64,000 nucleotides of DNA from Notospermus geniculatus (Eukaryota; Nemertea; Pilidiophora; Heteronemertea; Lineidae), in the NCBI GenBank assembly GCA_002633025.1, contig NMRB01000078.1, forward strand, positions 299,927 to 363,926. The letters run 5' to 3'. A program made the position numbers and the translations under genes. The first letter of the stretch is position 1. Every line of letters begins with the position of its first letter. Positions 56,001 through 61,675 of this stretch are shown piece after piece. Under the pieces are notes generated by a model that saw nothing but the letters and a program-made list of their open reading frames with translations, did no database searches and had not been told where the DNA came from.

Positions 56001-56984
56001 ATGATAGCCTCCAGAGAGCCAAGAAATCTCTACAAAGACTGGTACCATGGCAACTCATCCGACCACTGTTAATCATCCAGTGAGGCTGTGTATTGGAGTT
56101 TGCTAACAGGACATAGCCTTCAGATGTCAAGTTTGGAGACAGAGTGGCGTTAGACTCTGAATGCAGTCTTAGTGAAGGGATGTGCCCTCCTTCAAGCTCT
56201 AGTTCATTAGAAGAAAGATCTCAACCTCCGCTTATTGTAGACTGCTGTTAGTCATCAGTATGTCCAAAGAATGAAGAAAGGTCTTCTGAGGTAACATCAT
56301 TCAACACTTCTGTGTCCTTTTTGACTCTCAAGAAACTAAATAGCCTAACCCACGTCATGGATTGATAGTGTCAGAAAATTTGGTGGCTTCAGGTGTAGAT
56401 TCTATGGATGTTATTTAGGCCAATACAATATATTGCAATAGGGAAATTGAAATTGGAGCCAGATGCTTTATGAAATGAAAGAACATGCACTGGAGATTTT
56501 AAATTGATTTTTATGCTGGCAAACACATCCCTGGTCTCAAATTTTGAGAAAATCACAGAACACACAAAACAATGTAGCGTTGTTGGGTGTGGCTAACCAG
56601 GCTATGAACTCTGAAAGTGAATTAGCGTATCCTGCAATGAGCATCATGAATAGTTGGCTACATTGTAGCTTTTGAAATTGAGGACTGGCACCGTCTGCTG
56701 ATGAAAACCTCTCACTGCATGGTACCTACAATGTATCTGCCTATTGCTATTGTCTCCAAGCGGCTGCCTAATACAACAGCTAGCCTTTAGTATGAATCAA
56801 GTGTGCTGAATAAAATCAATTCCATACACAGTATACACATAGTGCTAAGCTACCAGCAGACTACATGGAGCTACCACTGGCAGACGACAGTGTACGCGGG
56901 CTGGGATGTCAACCGACCACTGCCCATAATAAGGTGCCGCATTCACTGAAATATCTCCTCAATCTTACCTTCTATCTTATCCAT
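23035..56984 (-). CDS. AFAP1-family actin filament-associated adaptor, 18 coding exons
   Basis: Exons in transcript order: 56984-56969, 53657-53496, 53247-53141, 51689-51610, 49921-49857, 45690-45640, 42739-42685, 37768-37426, 31343-31272, 30032-29906, 29483-29334, 28669-28443, 27644-27417, 25932-25476, 25258-25027, 24788-24623, 24368-24282, 23064-23035. All borders are GT..AG, all phases join, and the total is 2655 nt (884 residues). Seen: an N-terminal helical segment with FPGLEEYIVKVL; acidic linker with SDTSYEPMDGED; PH domain 1 (about 200-290) ending ADAWLQ; basic KGKKGIGAQLTEFLGTFGKK; PH domain 2 (about 409-500) with DKEWHKRWCQVR and SDWVKTL; a DDYDDVYI motif; a Ser/Thr-rich region (560-713); a coiled coil (about 720-850); and the C-terminal VLERLKQFEALQRDK. 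This order is that of vertebrate AFAP1, AFAP1L1 and AFAP1L2 (730-820 residues), which bind actin filaments and Src-family or PI3K signalling proteins. Orthology to one paralogue is not decided. Transcripts could differ at the small exons. Confidence 0.9.
24282..24368 (-). CDS. AFAP-like exon 17
   Basis: 29 codons, SKKDDDDQGPDSGSSSP followed by RAGRSSVLERLK, phase 0 on both sides. The right edge of the 7-kb duplication falls inside this exon. Confidence 0.9.
24623..24788 (-). CDS. AFAP-like exon 16, end of coiled coil
   Basis: Encodes ASIRNQKCQAETFLEQRR through EYKRIDMEIANLEKQLGQ to ISIALSQ. The RIDMEIANLEKQL pattern corresponds to the RRVDLEL..VKDNL segment of the vertebrate family. Confidence 0.92.
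25027..25258 (-). CDS. AFAP-like exon 15, coiled-coil region
   Basis: Encodes YRVLVDELSKDLTDVSP through DQDKELFASLTTDRSYLSK to KIRESIAKLRCNLEKLKSE. A charged heptad-like helix. Starts with two bases completing a codon and ends with AG of a split Arg codon. Confidence 0.9.
25476..25932 (-). CDS. AFAP-like exon 14, Ser/Thr-rich
   Basis: Largest exon (457 nt). Begins EVEEILSAAQKRLSLSG, then low-complexity Ser/Thr sequence with many SP and TP dipeptides, and ends PSVVPCSA plus one base. Likely disordered and a phosphorylation region; I recognise no domain. It is longer than the matching linker in vertebrate relatives. Confidence 0.88.
25933..27416 (-). other. Intron 13 of the AFAP-like gene
   Basis: No coding sequence or clear repeat recognised, apart from CG-rich TGACGTCA-like words near 26300-26390. 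Confidence 0.6.
27417..27644 (-). CDS. AFAP-like exon 13, end of PH2 and DDYDDVY motif
   Basis: 76 codons. APSVLDQSDWVKTLKKE completes the C-terminal helix of PH domain 2 with its conserved Trp; then MEYCYIDERFQSRDD and EDDYDDVYISPF. YIDE and YDDV tyrosine motifs occur in the same place in vertebrate AFAPs. Confidence 0.92.
27645..28442 (-). other. Intron 12 of the AFAP-like gene
   Basis: Its main content is the dimeric SINE at 27993-28330. Confidence 0.8.
27993..28330 (-). mobile_element. Dimeric tRNA-derived SINE (TGTCACAGACC family)
   Basis: Two tRNA-like units beginning at 27993 and 28211 with minus-strand B boxes GGGTTCGATTCC and GGGTTTGATTCCCGG, separated by the same spacer as at 13950-14088 (GAGAAAGGAAAGCACC). 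The dimer structure is thus inherited from a source element. Confidence 0.75.
28443..28669 (-). CDS. AFAP-like exon 12, PH domain 2 core
   Basis: Encodes GVLTVQIPSLDKEWHKRW, CQVRRNHMEIFHINDLG and SLTFRIYDTVERIILCE. The beta-strand pattern and the KRWCxVR motif match PH2 of AFAP proteins. Confidence 0.94.
28892..28916. repeat. (TTTAAC)n short tandem repeat
   Basis: About four copies of a CTTTAA/ACTTTA hexamer run. Confidence 0.7.
28935..29220. repeat. Minisatellite, about 40-bp unit with ATTGGTCAA
   Basis: Six to seven units, each with ATTGGTCAACCCATTACTGA-type sequence followed by TCACCACATCCAAG. The core ATTGG is an inverted CCAAT word. It lies in the intron between PH2 exon 12 and exon 11. 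Confidence 0.8.
29334..29483 (-). CDS. AFAP-like exon 11, basic linker
   Basis: Encodes DTSKGKKGIGAQLTEFLG, TFGKKKGKKAYKMAVDL and AELSNSVDTDVELS. Corresponds to the Lys-rich stretch before PH2 in vertebrate relatives. Confidence 0.9.
29906..30032 (-). CDS. AFAP-like exon 10, Ser-rich linker
   Basis: Encodes CDTRSPSMGYSSSESGSG and DGLSNVSKSPSVQTSSPI to RGVGA. Phase 0 start, one base carried over. No domain; probably disordered. Confidence 0.88.
30033..31271 (-). other. Intron 9 of the AFAP-like gene
   Basis: Contains the inverted-repeat element 30510-30714 and one ACTACCTCAGGATG repeat near 31243. Confidence 0.75.
30510..30714. mobile_element. Inverted-repeat element (MITE-like)
   Basis: Arms AAAAGAGTGCAGCACCTGAC with GGGACAG and its inverted partner CTGTCCCGTCAGGTGCTGCG with CTCTTTT enclose about 140 bp with several ACGTC words. 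Noncoding. Confidence 0.8.
31272..31343 (-). CDS. AFAP-like exon 9
   Basis: 24 codons, HLNAAAGHEADGRSVALA to SDSGIS, directly after PH domain 1. Phase 0 on both sides. Confidence 0.88.
31628..31700. mobile_element. Short inverted-repeat element of the ACTGATTACCTCAGGAT family
   Basis: GTGAGGTTATCAGTGGTTCTT at the left and the inverted ACCACTGATTACCTCAGGAT at the right, with GGGAGTGAGCTAAGG in between. Single ends or partial copies occur near 31243, 32894, 38498, 40001, 43804 and 49611. Confidence 0.65.
32392..32892 (-). mobile_element. tRNA-derived SINE (TGTCACAGACC family) split by another element
   Basis: Starts with TGTCACAGACCGCACCGGG and the B box GGGTTCAATTCCCGG on the minus strand, is interrupted after GAGGGCC at 32488, and continues at 32872 with TAACACCTCCTAAATCTACC. 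Confidence 0.8.
32492..32871. mobile_element. PIF/Harbinger-like MITE inserted in a SINE, TAA target duplication
   Basis: Ends AGCCCCGTTTATACAGAGCA and TGCTCTGTATAAACGGGGCT are perfect inverted repeats, and the arms extend further (GGTTTGCGGTCCGG and CCGGACCGCAAACC). Flanked by TAA at 32489-32491 and 32872-32874. 380 bp, no transposase. An inner second CGTTTATACAGAGCGCGGCC end near 32579 suggests a rearranged or nested copy. The superfamily is inferred from the 3-bp TAA duplication. Confidence 0.85.
32993..33143. mobile_element. Inverted-repeat element with GGCTACGGGTA ends
   Basis: GGCTACGGGTATACCGAATGCG on the left and CGCATCGGTATAGGACCTAC on the right, then CCGTAGCC; interior with paired GCATGCGATT/TGCATGCAGTGCGG words. 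Noncoding, 151 bp. Confidence 0.65.
34740..35130. repeat. Degenerate tandem repeat of about 65 bp
   Basis: Four to five units of the form ATGGCCAAGAATCACGAATGA, with the surrounding text drifting. One unit carries the inverted-repeat element at 34965-35067. Confidence 0.55.
34965..35067. mobile_element. Small inverted-repeat element with TAAAGCGGGGTTCATTGG ends
   Basis: Left TAAAGCGGGGTTCATTGG and right CCAATGAATCTCGCTTTA are near-inverted copies 103 bp apart. The ends resemble those of the TAA-flanked elements at 32492 and 53914. Confidence 0.7.
35955..36077. mobile_element. Inverted-repeat element with AGAGTATAGCGGGCCAA ends
   Basis: GGCTCAAATAGAGTATAGCG with GGCCAAGCCATGGG on the left and the inverted CCCACCGGTTGGCC with CACTATACTCTACTTG on the right. 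Noncoding. Confidence 0.7.
36100..36510. repeat. Threefold tandem repeat of about 140 bp
   Basis: CTTTCAAGAGCATAACCCTC-type starts at about 36111, 36255 and 36390, each followed by AGGAGTAACCTC and CAAACTCCATCACTC words. The third unit contains, on the minus strand, GGTTCAAACCC, a B-box match, so the unit may be tRNA-SINE derived. Confidence 0.6.
36838..37415. repeat. 25-bp minisatellite next to the exon 8 splice donor
   Basis: Clean units of GGTATCGTCAACGCTCGTGT plus CATCA (or CAACA) repeat every 25 bp from about 36856 to 37200, then decay but keep the ATTGTCAACATT core up to about 37415, ten bases from the donor of exon 8 (37425). A looser version also precedes it from about 36690. As 25 is not a multiple of three, all three plus-strand frames stay open with the same 25-residue repeat; I take these frames to be noncoding. 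Confidence 0.9.
37426..37768 (-). CDS. AFAP-like exon 8, PH domain 1
   Basis: Encodes KVKKNKTKRASLDVQD, then ISGEIYYKLKNQWKKLRW, SAITGNRLVGFLKD, TLDVTLNGYDLLYLDKDG and YFIGFETKEKADAWLQ. The whole PH fold lies in one exon: strands, the central DVTLNGYDL, and the C-terminal helix with its Trp. Confidence 0.95.
37885..38020 (-). mobile_element. tRNA-derived repeat with GGGACATGTC tail
   Basis: Minus strand: TTTAGCTCAGGTGGTGGAGCC (A box) and CAGTTCAAATCCTGG (B box), joined to CTAGCGGGACATGTC. A second copy in plus orientation is at 48760-48835. Confidence 0.65.
38578..38820 (+). mobile_element. tRNA-derived SINE, plus copy
   Basis: A-arm like start, B box in CCCGGGTTCGAATCCTG, then body CATATGGGATTTCATTCCCG, CCATGGTGCCTTGTACCTTG and CACTTGGATGGGG-type sequence (as its complement CCCCATCCAAGTGAGGAAC). 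The same body is found inverted at 40870-41035. Confidence 0.75.
39545..40017. repeat. Direct-repeat-flanked block
   Basis: CAGGAGTTCAGAGTCAAGGT with CTCTCCATCAGAGAGTAGG at 39556-39600 recurs, slightly changed, at about 39928-39970, enclosing about 330 bp rich in ACGC and GTGCG words. The right copy is followed by an ACTGATTACCTGAGGATG repeat. Confidence 0.55.
40870..41035 (-). mobile_element. tRNA-derived SINE, minus copy
   Basis: Begins CTACTCATGTTCCTCACTTG and GATGGGGCC, passes GCAAGGTACAAGGCACCACG, and ends at the minus-strand B box CGGGTTCGAATCCCGG. It is the inverted partner of 38578-38820, and related to 11640-11795. Confidence 0.75.
42213..42662. repeat. 22-bp minisatellite with CCACTACAGTGG palindrome, next to exon 7 donor
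   Basis: About twenty units of CTCCACTACAGTGGATACCT plus TG; many carry the perfect-arm hairpin CCACT-AC-AGTGG, others GTAGA variants. The array stops about 22 bp from the donor of exon 7 (42684). Confidence 0.9.
42685..42739 (-). CDS. AFAP-like exon 7 (55 nt)
   Basis: Encodes (D)SDTSYEPMDGEDQAGGN(K), matching the acidic DSDAMSSSYESYDEE-type segment ahead of PH1 in vertebrate AFAPs. Codons are split at both ends and join correctly to exons 6 and 8. Confidence 0.9.
44250..44410 (+). mobile_element. tRNA-derived SINE (GTGGCGCAGTGG family)
   Basis: GTCAGAGTGGTGCAGTGGAG (A box), GGTCCTGGGTTCGATCCCAA (B box), then GGTTTCTTCTGGGTACTCCG and GTTTCCTCCTGC. Diverged from the copy at 45087. Confidence 0.75.
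45087..45336 (+). mobile_element. tRNA-derived SINE with 9-bp target duplication
   Basis: Starts TCGGGGTGTCGGGGTGGCGC with A box TGGCGCAGTGGAAAC and B box GGGTTCGATCCCC, followed by the body GGTTTCCTCCGGGGTCTCCG, GTTTCCTCCTAC, and an A-rich tail. TTCTTGTGT flanks it at 45078-45086 and 45337-45345. 250 bp; it inserted by target-primed reverse transcription and is recent. Confidence 0.9.
45640..45690 (-). CDS. AFAP-like exon 6 (51 nt)
   Basis: Encodes (V)IAKANGEYIGLEINNS(D) with split codons at both ends; the phases fit exons 5 and 7. It holds a YIGL tyrosine motif. Confidence 0.85.
46150..46725. repeat. Minisatellite, 30-31 bp unit
   Basis: About eighteen units of ATCAGAATGTCAAGAACTGC plus TACTGTTGGTC (31 bp) with a 30-bp subtype containing TGTCTTGATCATCGG. 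The three plus frames are partly open because of the repeat; I read them as noncoding. Confidence 0.9.
48290..48430. repeat. Short minisatellite, 30-bp unit with ATTGGTCAAT
   Basis: About four units of CTGCTGATTGGTCAATACAA plus TGCAGAGAAG, then a degraded unit GTTGATTGGTCAACTAG. It shares the inverted CCAAT core with 28935-29220. Confidence 0.8.
48760..48835 (+). mobile_element. tRNA-derived repeat, plus copy
   Basis: AGCGGGACATGTCTCGTTAG, CTCAGGTGGTAGAGC (A box) and AAGTTCAAATCCCTG (B box). Same family as 37885-38020. Confidence 0.65.
49857..49921 (-). CDS. AFAP-like exon 5 (65 nt)
   Basis: In the phase forced by neighbouring exons it encodes (R)ISPSDNFYEIPNPSGAKPEAS. The FYEIP tyrosine-proline motif resembles SH2-binding sites in this part of the family; binding is not shown by sequence. 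Confidence 0.88.
49922..51609 (-). other. Intron 4 of the AFAP-like gene
   Basis: Its left part is the inverted-repeat element 49957-50411. Short open frames at 50403-50931 show no family resemblance. Confidence 0.6.
49957..50411. mobile_element. Inverted-repeat element with TAGGCCATTC ends
   Basis: TTAGGCCATTCTTTTTTTAT with TTGTTGTTTAGCGGA on the left and TCCGCTAAACAACAAATAAA with AAAGAATGGCCTTA on the right, 455 bp apart. The inside has two TTTCCGCCTGTC words. No transposase. Confidence 0.8.
51610..51689 (-). CDS. AFAP-like exon 4 (80 nt)
   Basis: Encodes NKSNKPTPEPSYFEYDCL and QGEGGGED(R); proline and acidic linker with a YFEYD tyrosine motif. Phases fit exons 3 and 5. Confidence 0.88.
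51690..53140 (-). other. Intron 3 of the AFAP-like gene
   Basis: I see no exon, SINE or clear repeat in it. Confidence 0.5.
53141..53247 (-). CDS. AFAP-like exon 3
   Basis: Encodes (S)FPSRTSSASSISNANYDDV, then IVPLKIPTPTPKNKSK; Ser-rich then proline-rich, with a YDDV motif. The first codon is shared with exon 2. Confidence 0.9.
53496..53657 (-). CDS. AFAP-like exon 2, N-terminal helical region
   Basis: Encodes (E)SFPGLEEYIVKVLSKEQL, SNFAEKRRQFYAECIEKL and PPSLPPRNEGI. Leu/hydrophobic spacing matches the LEQLLTELDDFLKIL-type N-terminus of vertebrate AFAPs, and PPSLPPR is a proline motif of the kind bound by SH3 domains. Confidence 0.92.
53815..54235 (+). mobile_element. tRNA-derived SINE with (CCCTAA)n tract, split by a MITE
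   Basis: GTGTCAGAGTGGCAAAGAGG (A-box region) and TCCGGGTTCGATCCCCACTC (B box), then AACCCTAACCCTAACC. The MITE at 53914-54153 follows, then more AACCCTAACCCTAACCC and the SINE body GACAGAGAGGGTGATACTCT. It belongs to the 45087 family; the telomere-like hexamer run is internal to this copy. Confidence 0.75.
53914..54153. mobile_element. MITE with TAA target duplication inside the SINE
   Basis: Ends AGCCGAGTTCATACTCCG and CGAAGTATGAACTAGGTT are imperfect inverted repeats, with TAA at 53911-53913 and 54154-54156. The inner arms share CGCACGACCAT/ATGGTCGTGTG. It splits a CCCTAA run. Same end style as 32492-32871. Confidence 0.8.
55480..55655. mobile_element. Inverted-repeat element with GGATCC-type ends
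   Basis: AGGAGCGGATCCAGAATCAT with GGGAAAGAGGGGGCAC at the left and GAGGGGGCACGGGCC to CCCCCTGGATCCGCGCCTGT at the right; arms of about 20 bp are inverted, and the GAGGGGGCAC word is also direct. Confidence 0.55.
56969..56984 (-). CDS. AFAP-like exon 1, coding part of 16 nt
   Basis: ATG GAT AAG ATA GAA G (MDKIE) directly followed by gtaagatt. The carried base joins to exon 2 to give MDKIEESFPGLEEYIVKV, a start that fits the family. Upstream 5' UTR sequence cannot be delimited. Confidence 0.8.
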
Positions 56985-58216
56985 TTTCACTGGACTAGTT
57001 GGTGTTTATAATCCAAATGATACTATACATAAATGAATCACATTTTATCCCTAAATCGGCGGTAAAATTCGAGTGAAATAGACCCTTGCGGCATCCGTGG
57101 GCTGAGGAAATTACAGCCGCCTAGTCAGCGCCGTCTGTACTTTACTCTTAGAACTAAGGGATACCTGCTGGGTGATAGATCCATCACTTTATCATCACCA
57201 GCAACATCAACTTGAACGTGTGATTTTGTTTTACCGGTATTTGTTAAGATTGGTATCTAATTGAGAGATATTCAAAATAAAAACTTTTAATATTAGCAAA
57301 TAGGCCGCCAGGAACCCTACTGACGATCAGGCTGTGTCCGTAATGTTTGTCCCAGTCATTGGCTAGACGTCTGTGAATCAGTTAAAAGACAATGAATTTC
57401 CACTAAATTGTGATCATATTTATTTCATCCAATAATAAGTAACATATACAAGCATATTCCACATCAATGTGAACAACTTTAACACAGAGAACATCATCAC
57501 TAGTTACATGTAATTGCGTTTGAACAACATTGATAACCTCATCCTGAAGGATGTGTTAAGCTGAAAATGTCACATCTTCAAATAACAACTCTTTACAGAA
57601 CATTGTTTTAGGCCCTTAAACTGTTCTTACAGTTCACATCCAAATATCTTATAGCTTCAACACCTTTACACAATTTGGTATCTCACCTTCAGCTATGAAA
57701 TGAGAAATCTACATCCACCTAAAATAACTTCATGTTTGTGACAAAAACTAGTCTTTCCAACCATGGAAGTATTATACAGTATTATACAGTTATGAGCAAT
57801 CCGGGTAAGGTCATTCCCAAGTTGCAGGCCTTCAATGATTGTTGGGTTATGCCACCTGGCGGCCATATTGGATGTCCGNTCATATCTTGCGCTGTGTATA
57901 GCAGTGCTATTGGGCTTGTACTGTACCCACATGACCAATACATTGCAGGCTTGCATATTCACAAGTTCACCGCACTGCACTTTCAGCAGTGTCTGACATA
58001 CCTCAACACTCCACTCTAAAAATCAATTGGTATTGACCTGCTATGAGTACTCTGGCAAACTCTTGTATCAGCTGTGAGCTTAAACAGTTGTGTTAACATT
58101 CAGTGAACATAAACTTGCAGCATCAACAAAAATCCACATCATTGGTGTTAACTCTTATCTTCTTGGAACATTGCAGTCTTGCTGGGGTGTTAACTGCTGT
58201 TCACTTCTCTTCCAGG
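56985..58216. other. Region between the AFAP-like start and the plus-strand gene
   Basis: Should hold the AFAP-like promoter and 5' UTR, and upstream exons of the plus-strand gene. I see no clear TATA box. A short ATGAGCAATCCGG followed by gtaagg at about 57793-57805 could be a small first exon, but its phase does not join to the exon at 58217 directly. One N at 57889. Confidence 0.4.
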
Positions 58217-58962
58217 TTAAATGGATGGATGACACCTTACCATATCAAACACAGTTTCACCAATCCTGTACACGTAGAGCACATCCTATGCGGGGCAACA
58301 AGGTTTGTAAACACTTGGCAGTTTATCAGCTGAGCCGGGTCTAGCACTTCCGAGAAATGGAACTGGAATATCTGCAAGGTGTCATATGTAATGTAGCCAC
58401 ACTTGATAATACTCATTGGTTTTGGTGCCCAATGGACTAAAATCATGACAGGCCAGTCAGAACACCCTCATTGGTCCAATTGAGTTACCGGTTCTTAGGA
58501 TTTGAACGCTACACTTGCAGGGTATGTGACGACCTGAAGGTAATCCTGGCAAGATTAGAGCAGGAATTTTCTGAGGTCTTCTACCGTGGTATGATAGACG
58601 AGTGGCTTGAAATCAACGTGAAGGCAAAACTGGTACAGGTTGAGGAGATCATGGAGAATTGTCACAAGCAGATTGCTGTCGGTGGACGGATACATGATTA
58701 TGAAGAAGCAATGGAGACCAATGGGTAATCAATCATACATACATCTTGTTCAGGCTGCGTTCATTTCAGTTATAACTTTGGCAAATCATCTGCATACCGG
58801 TACTTAGTGTGCGGAGAGCAGTTGATGCTTGCAACTTTCTGTTTTGAGAGTACTGTCAATTTGACTCAAGATTTGAGGCAAATTTGATCTATATTTGAGA
58901 AATATCCTACATGTTCTTATTTCTTTTCCAGTGACACCATGGTAGCTCCGTCTGGCCCATGA
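58217..58962 (+). CDS. 3' exons of an unrecognised gene
   Basis: Three exons join in one frame: 58217-58302 (after cttctcttccag), 58520-58724 (after acacttgcag) and 58932-58962 (after cttttccag). They encode LNGWMTPYHIKHSFTNPV, VEHILCGATR, VCDDLKVILARLEQEFSE, VFYRGMIDEWLEINVKAK, LVQVEEIMENCHKQIAVGG, RIHDYEEAMETNG and DTMVAPSGP then TGA. If the weak donor at 58725 is not used, translation ends at TAA 58726-58728 instead. The sequence is a mostly helical, charged region; I recognise no family. Upstream exons were not found. An AATAAA at about 59274 supports a transcript end. Codon phase agreement over two introns is the main argument that this is real. Confidence 0.55.
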
Positions 58963-59271
58963 CATTTCAGGACCATCCCCGACTTGGATCACGGTACTCT
59001 GTATTCACGTTGACTACTTTATGAACTCACAGCCATTAGTGTTAGCATGGAAGTATTATCTTTATAATACATGAACTTCCATGGTGTTAGGAAATAGTAT
59101 TATGTGTTCAGTCCATGATATGTGTAACATGTGAACCAAGTGAAAGGCCTTCTTCTGCTGTAATATCTCATCCCAATCTCATAGGCCTATTGATGATGTA
59201 TGTCCCAGGCTCTAGTAACTTCATATTGAAGCAGTAAAATTGCCAAAGTAAAGAATGAACTCTCATGCTCG

Positions 59272-59279
59272 AATAATAA
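59272..59279 (+). terminator. Poly(A) signal of the plus-strand gene
   Basis: AATAATAAAG followed by TGATTGTGCTC and a T/G-rich run, about 310 bp after the predicted stop codon. Confidence 0.55.
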
Positions 59280-59526
59280 AGTGATTGTGCTCAACTGGTT
59301 TCTGCGTTCTGTTTTTGATGGACAGACTTCCCCTTTTGGCAGCAATGATACCATTCATGCTTGTTATGTCCCCATCCACCCCTTTGAAGGAAGGCTCTTC
59401 TCCCACATGGTAGTTCACTCTGTGGGAAACTTGGCTGTAGGATTCGATGAACAGTCATTGTCATTTTTTTGTGTCGCTACCCTCAGCAGAAAGAAAACCA
59501 CAAATGATGAATTGCATATTGAGAGC

Positions 59527-59758
59527 TACTGTAAAGCAAGATAATTTCGCGGCTGGGAATTTTCGCGAATCAAGAATTATAGGCATATTCACGGCAGGAT
59601 ATTTTCGCGAGTCTCTGCCATTTTTTTCAGTTTTTTTTCACGGACCGTACTTATAACTTGCGTGTACTCATATTCGCGACAGGAAATTTTCGCGACTCAT
59701 ACACTCTCGCGAAATTCGCGAAAATTTCCTGCACGCGAAATTTTCCTGCTTTACAGTA
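59527..59758. mobile_element. Inverted-repeat element with TACTGTAAAGCA ends
   Basis: Ends TACTGTAAAGCAAGATAATT and AATTTTCCTGCTTTACAGTA are inverted copies; the interior has repeated TTCGCGA/TTTTCGCG words that can pair. 232 bp with TA at the termini, compatible with a TA target duplication (Tc1/mariner-type MITE). Elements with TTCGCG-rich interiors are common in marine invertebrates. Confidence 0.8.
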
Positions 59759-60529
59759 ACTTGCACTAGGAAATGCTCACATGGAGAAAATTGAGCCCTC
59801 GATGCCTCTTGGGAGACATCAGGCAGTCAAGTTGATTGCATGATATCCCCCAAGGGGCAGAACAATGAACCGAGACAAATACCAAATGTACAAAATAATT
59901 TTATTTCAGTAATAACAATTGTTCATGACCTCAAGACCACGTAGCAAAGAGAAACTGACAACACCAGACCCACAGCTTTATGCCTAAAATCTACTGTCTT
60001 AGAAGGGTGACCAAATGTGAATTGAGAAAGGTGCAGCCTACGGCCCTGCAAATGAGTTTTGTTAACAGTTGTAATTCAATGACACAGAAGTATACAACTA
60101 GTTTATCATGCCGAAGGGCAGATCCCTCGTCTGTCTAATCAGAACAGGCCTCTGAAGTAAAATTTCAACTAACATCTGCCTCTGCTATAGCCATGGTGTA
60201 AACAATGACCTGCTTGAAACTATCTGCACATCGATCAAAATTTACATTTGTACGACACCAAAATAACATACAAGGAAATCGTTCTACACCAACCTGATTA
60301 CAAAAAGATGTGCCTTCTGACATCCAGCCCATGTGATCATAAAGTGGTCAATTTGATCTCTTTACAATGAGGCAACGGAAAGAGTTCCGCCGCATTGGTT
60401 GTCCTTTAAAGTGGCTAGATTGCAGAATCTCATGACTGGGAAATGTTGACCACTGGGCCTTGCTCATGAAATTTACAATGATGGTAGACAAAGGGAGGGT
60501 TCTCATTAGTTTTATCAATAAGTTAGGCT

Positions 60530-60650
60530 GTCAGAGTGGCACAGTGCAAACATCAGTGCCCGTCATCTGAGGGTCCGGGTTTGATTCTTTGGTTGGACCC
60601 ACTCTTCACGCGATAAAGAAGGTGGACTCCCTGTGACAGCGTTGAGACAC
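60530..60650 (+). mobile_element. tRNA-derived SINE (GTGGCGCAGTGG family)
   Basis: GCTGTCAGAGTGGCACAGTG (A box) and GGGTCCGGGTTTGATTCTTT (B box), then CACGCGATAAAGAAGGTGG. Diverged and probably truncated at the 3' side. Confidence 0.65.
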
Positions 60651-61317
60651 TGGACGTCAAAAGGCCACAGAAACTAGACATACAAAAGTGCAAAAAGCTG
60701 CCGGTGACAATAAATCACATGATTTAATCCTGAGATACAAGTTAAAAACATCTTACACAATCCTTAGCAACAGGCTAATGCATTCATTCAAAGACTGAGG
60801 AGACGAATAAGACTGAATTTGGAGGGTTTTCATGCCACTACTTCGATAGTTTACATGGGGCGTGACTTTCACACATGATTTGTGGGCACTGAAATAATTT
60901 GCCTGAAAGGTTTTACTGATGAAGACCAAAATGTAAACAATGGAGATGACACGGTATACATGTTTTGATGGAAATTGTTACAATCTGCAGTAGCCTGTTG
61001 CAAAAGACTGAATCCTGTGTAATACATCATGATATACTTGTATATCTATATAATATATACTGGTAGATAATATTTACACAACATATGTAATGAATGAGAT
61101 GGTGCAATGACAACTCCTCCCGAAGAAGTAATTCATGGATCATCTTCATCTTAAAAGAGTTTGAATTAAACCAAAGTTTCACAAACCTGAGAAAACTCAT
61201 CGAGAAATCGTCTCTTGAATATCTNTTTTTCTTTAATTTGTCACATTTCAAATGCAATTTTCATGCAGAAGGAAGACTAATTTTGCATTTTGGAGTGTAA
61301 AAAATGACTCTGGAGGC

Positions 61318-61440
61318 TATTTTTAACCAAAAAACCCCCAAAAAAAATTTTTGGAAAAAATTTTTTTTTTCGAAAAAAAATTTTTTTTTTGAATTTTTTT
61401 TTCTCCCCCCCCTCCTTGACAATCCTGGCGGAAACCCTGC
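61318..61440. repeat. Diverged end of a GGGTTTCC element with A/T homopolymers
   Basis: A and T runs, then CTGGCGGAAACCCTG, the same terminal word as the element at 5607-5875. The left end is degraded. Confidence 0.55.
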
Positions 61441-61675
61441 ATGTCCACTTAGATTAAGTAAAGTTTGCTATCAACATCAGCCACATGCTTCAAAAGACCT
61501 TTAGGCTGATTCTAGAAACTGTCAACAGAGGGAAGCACAAAGCATGTCAAGAAATTGACAAATGACAAAACAATATAACAAGTGAAATCTAAATCAATGC
61601 TGTGACAATCAGTATATATATACAAATTGGAATTCAATCCTCATCACCATCGGAGTCAATCATCAACAAGCTTTA

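Larger units (their letters stand above)
53658..56968 (-). other. Intron 1 of the AFAP-like gene, about 3.3 kb
   Basis: Holds the SINE/telomere-like/MITE nest (53815-54235). An open frame of 94 codons on the minus strand (54244-54528) with LYHIWFDTSVEILVNEIKG is unrecognised; it lacks a good acceptor or start. Part near 55480-55660 has an inverted pair (GGATCCAGAATCATGGG and CCCCCTGGATCCGCG). Confidence 0.65.

Noticed and set aside
61304-61504. Lys/Phe-rich plus-strand frame
   Set aside because: It translates A and T homopolymers of a degraded repeat.
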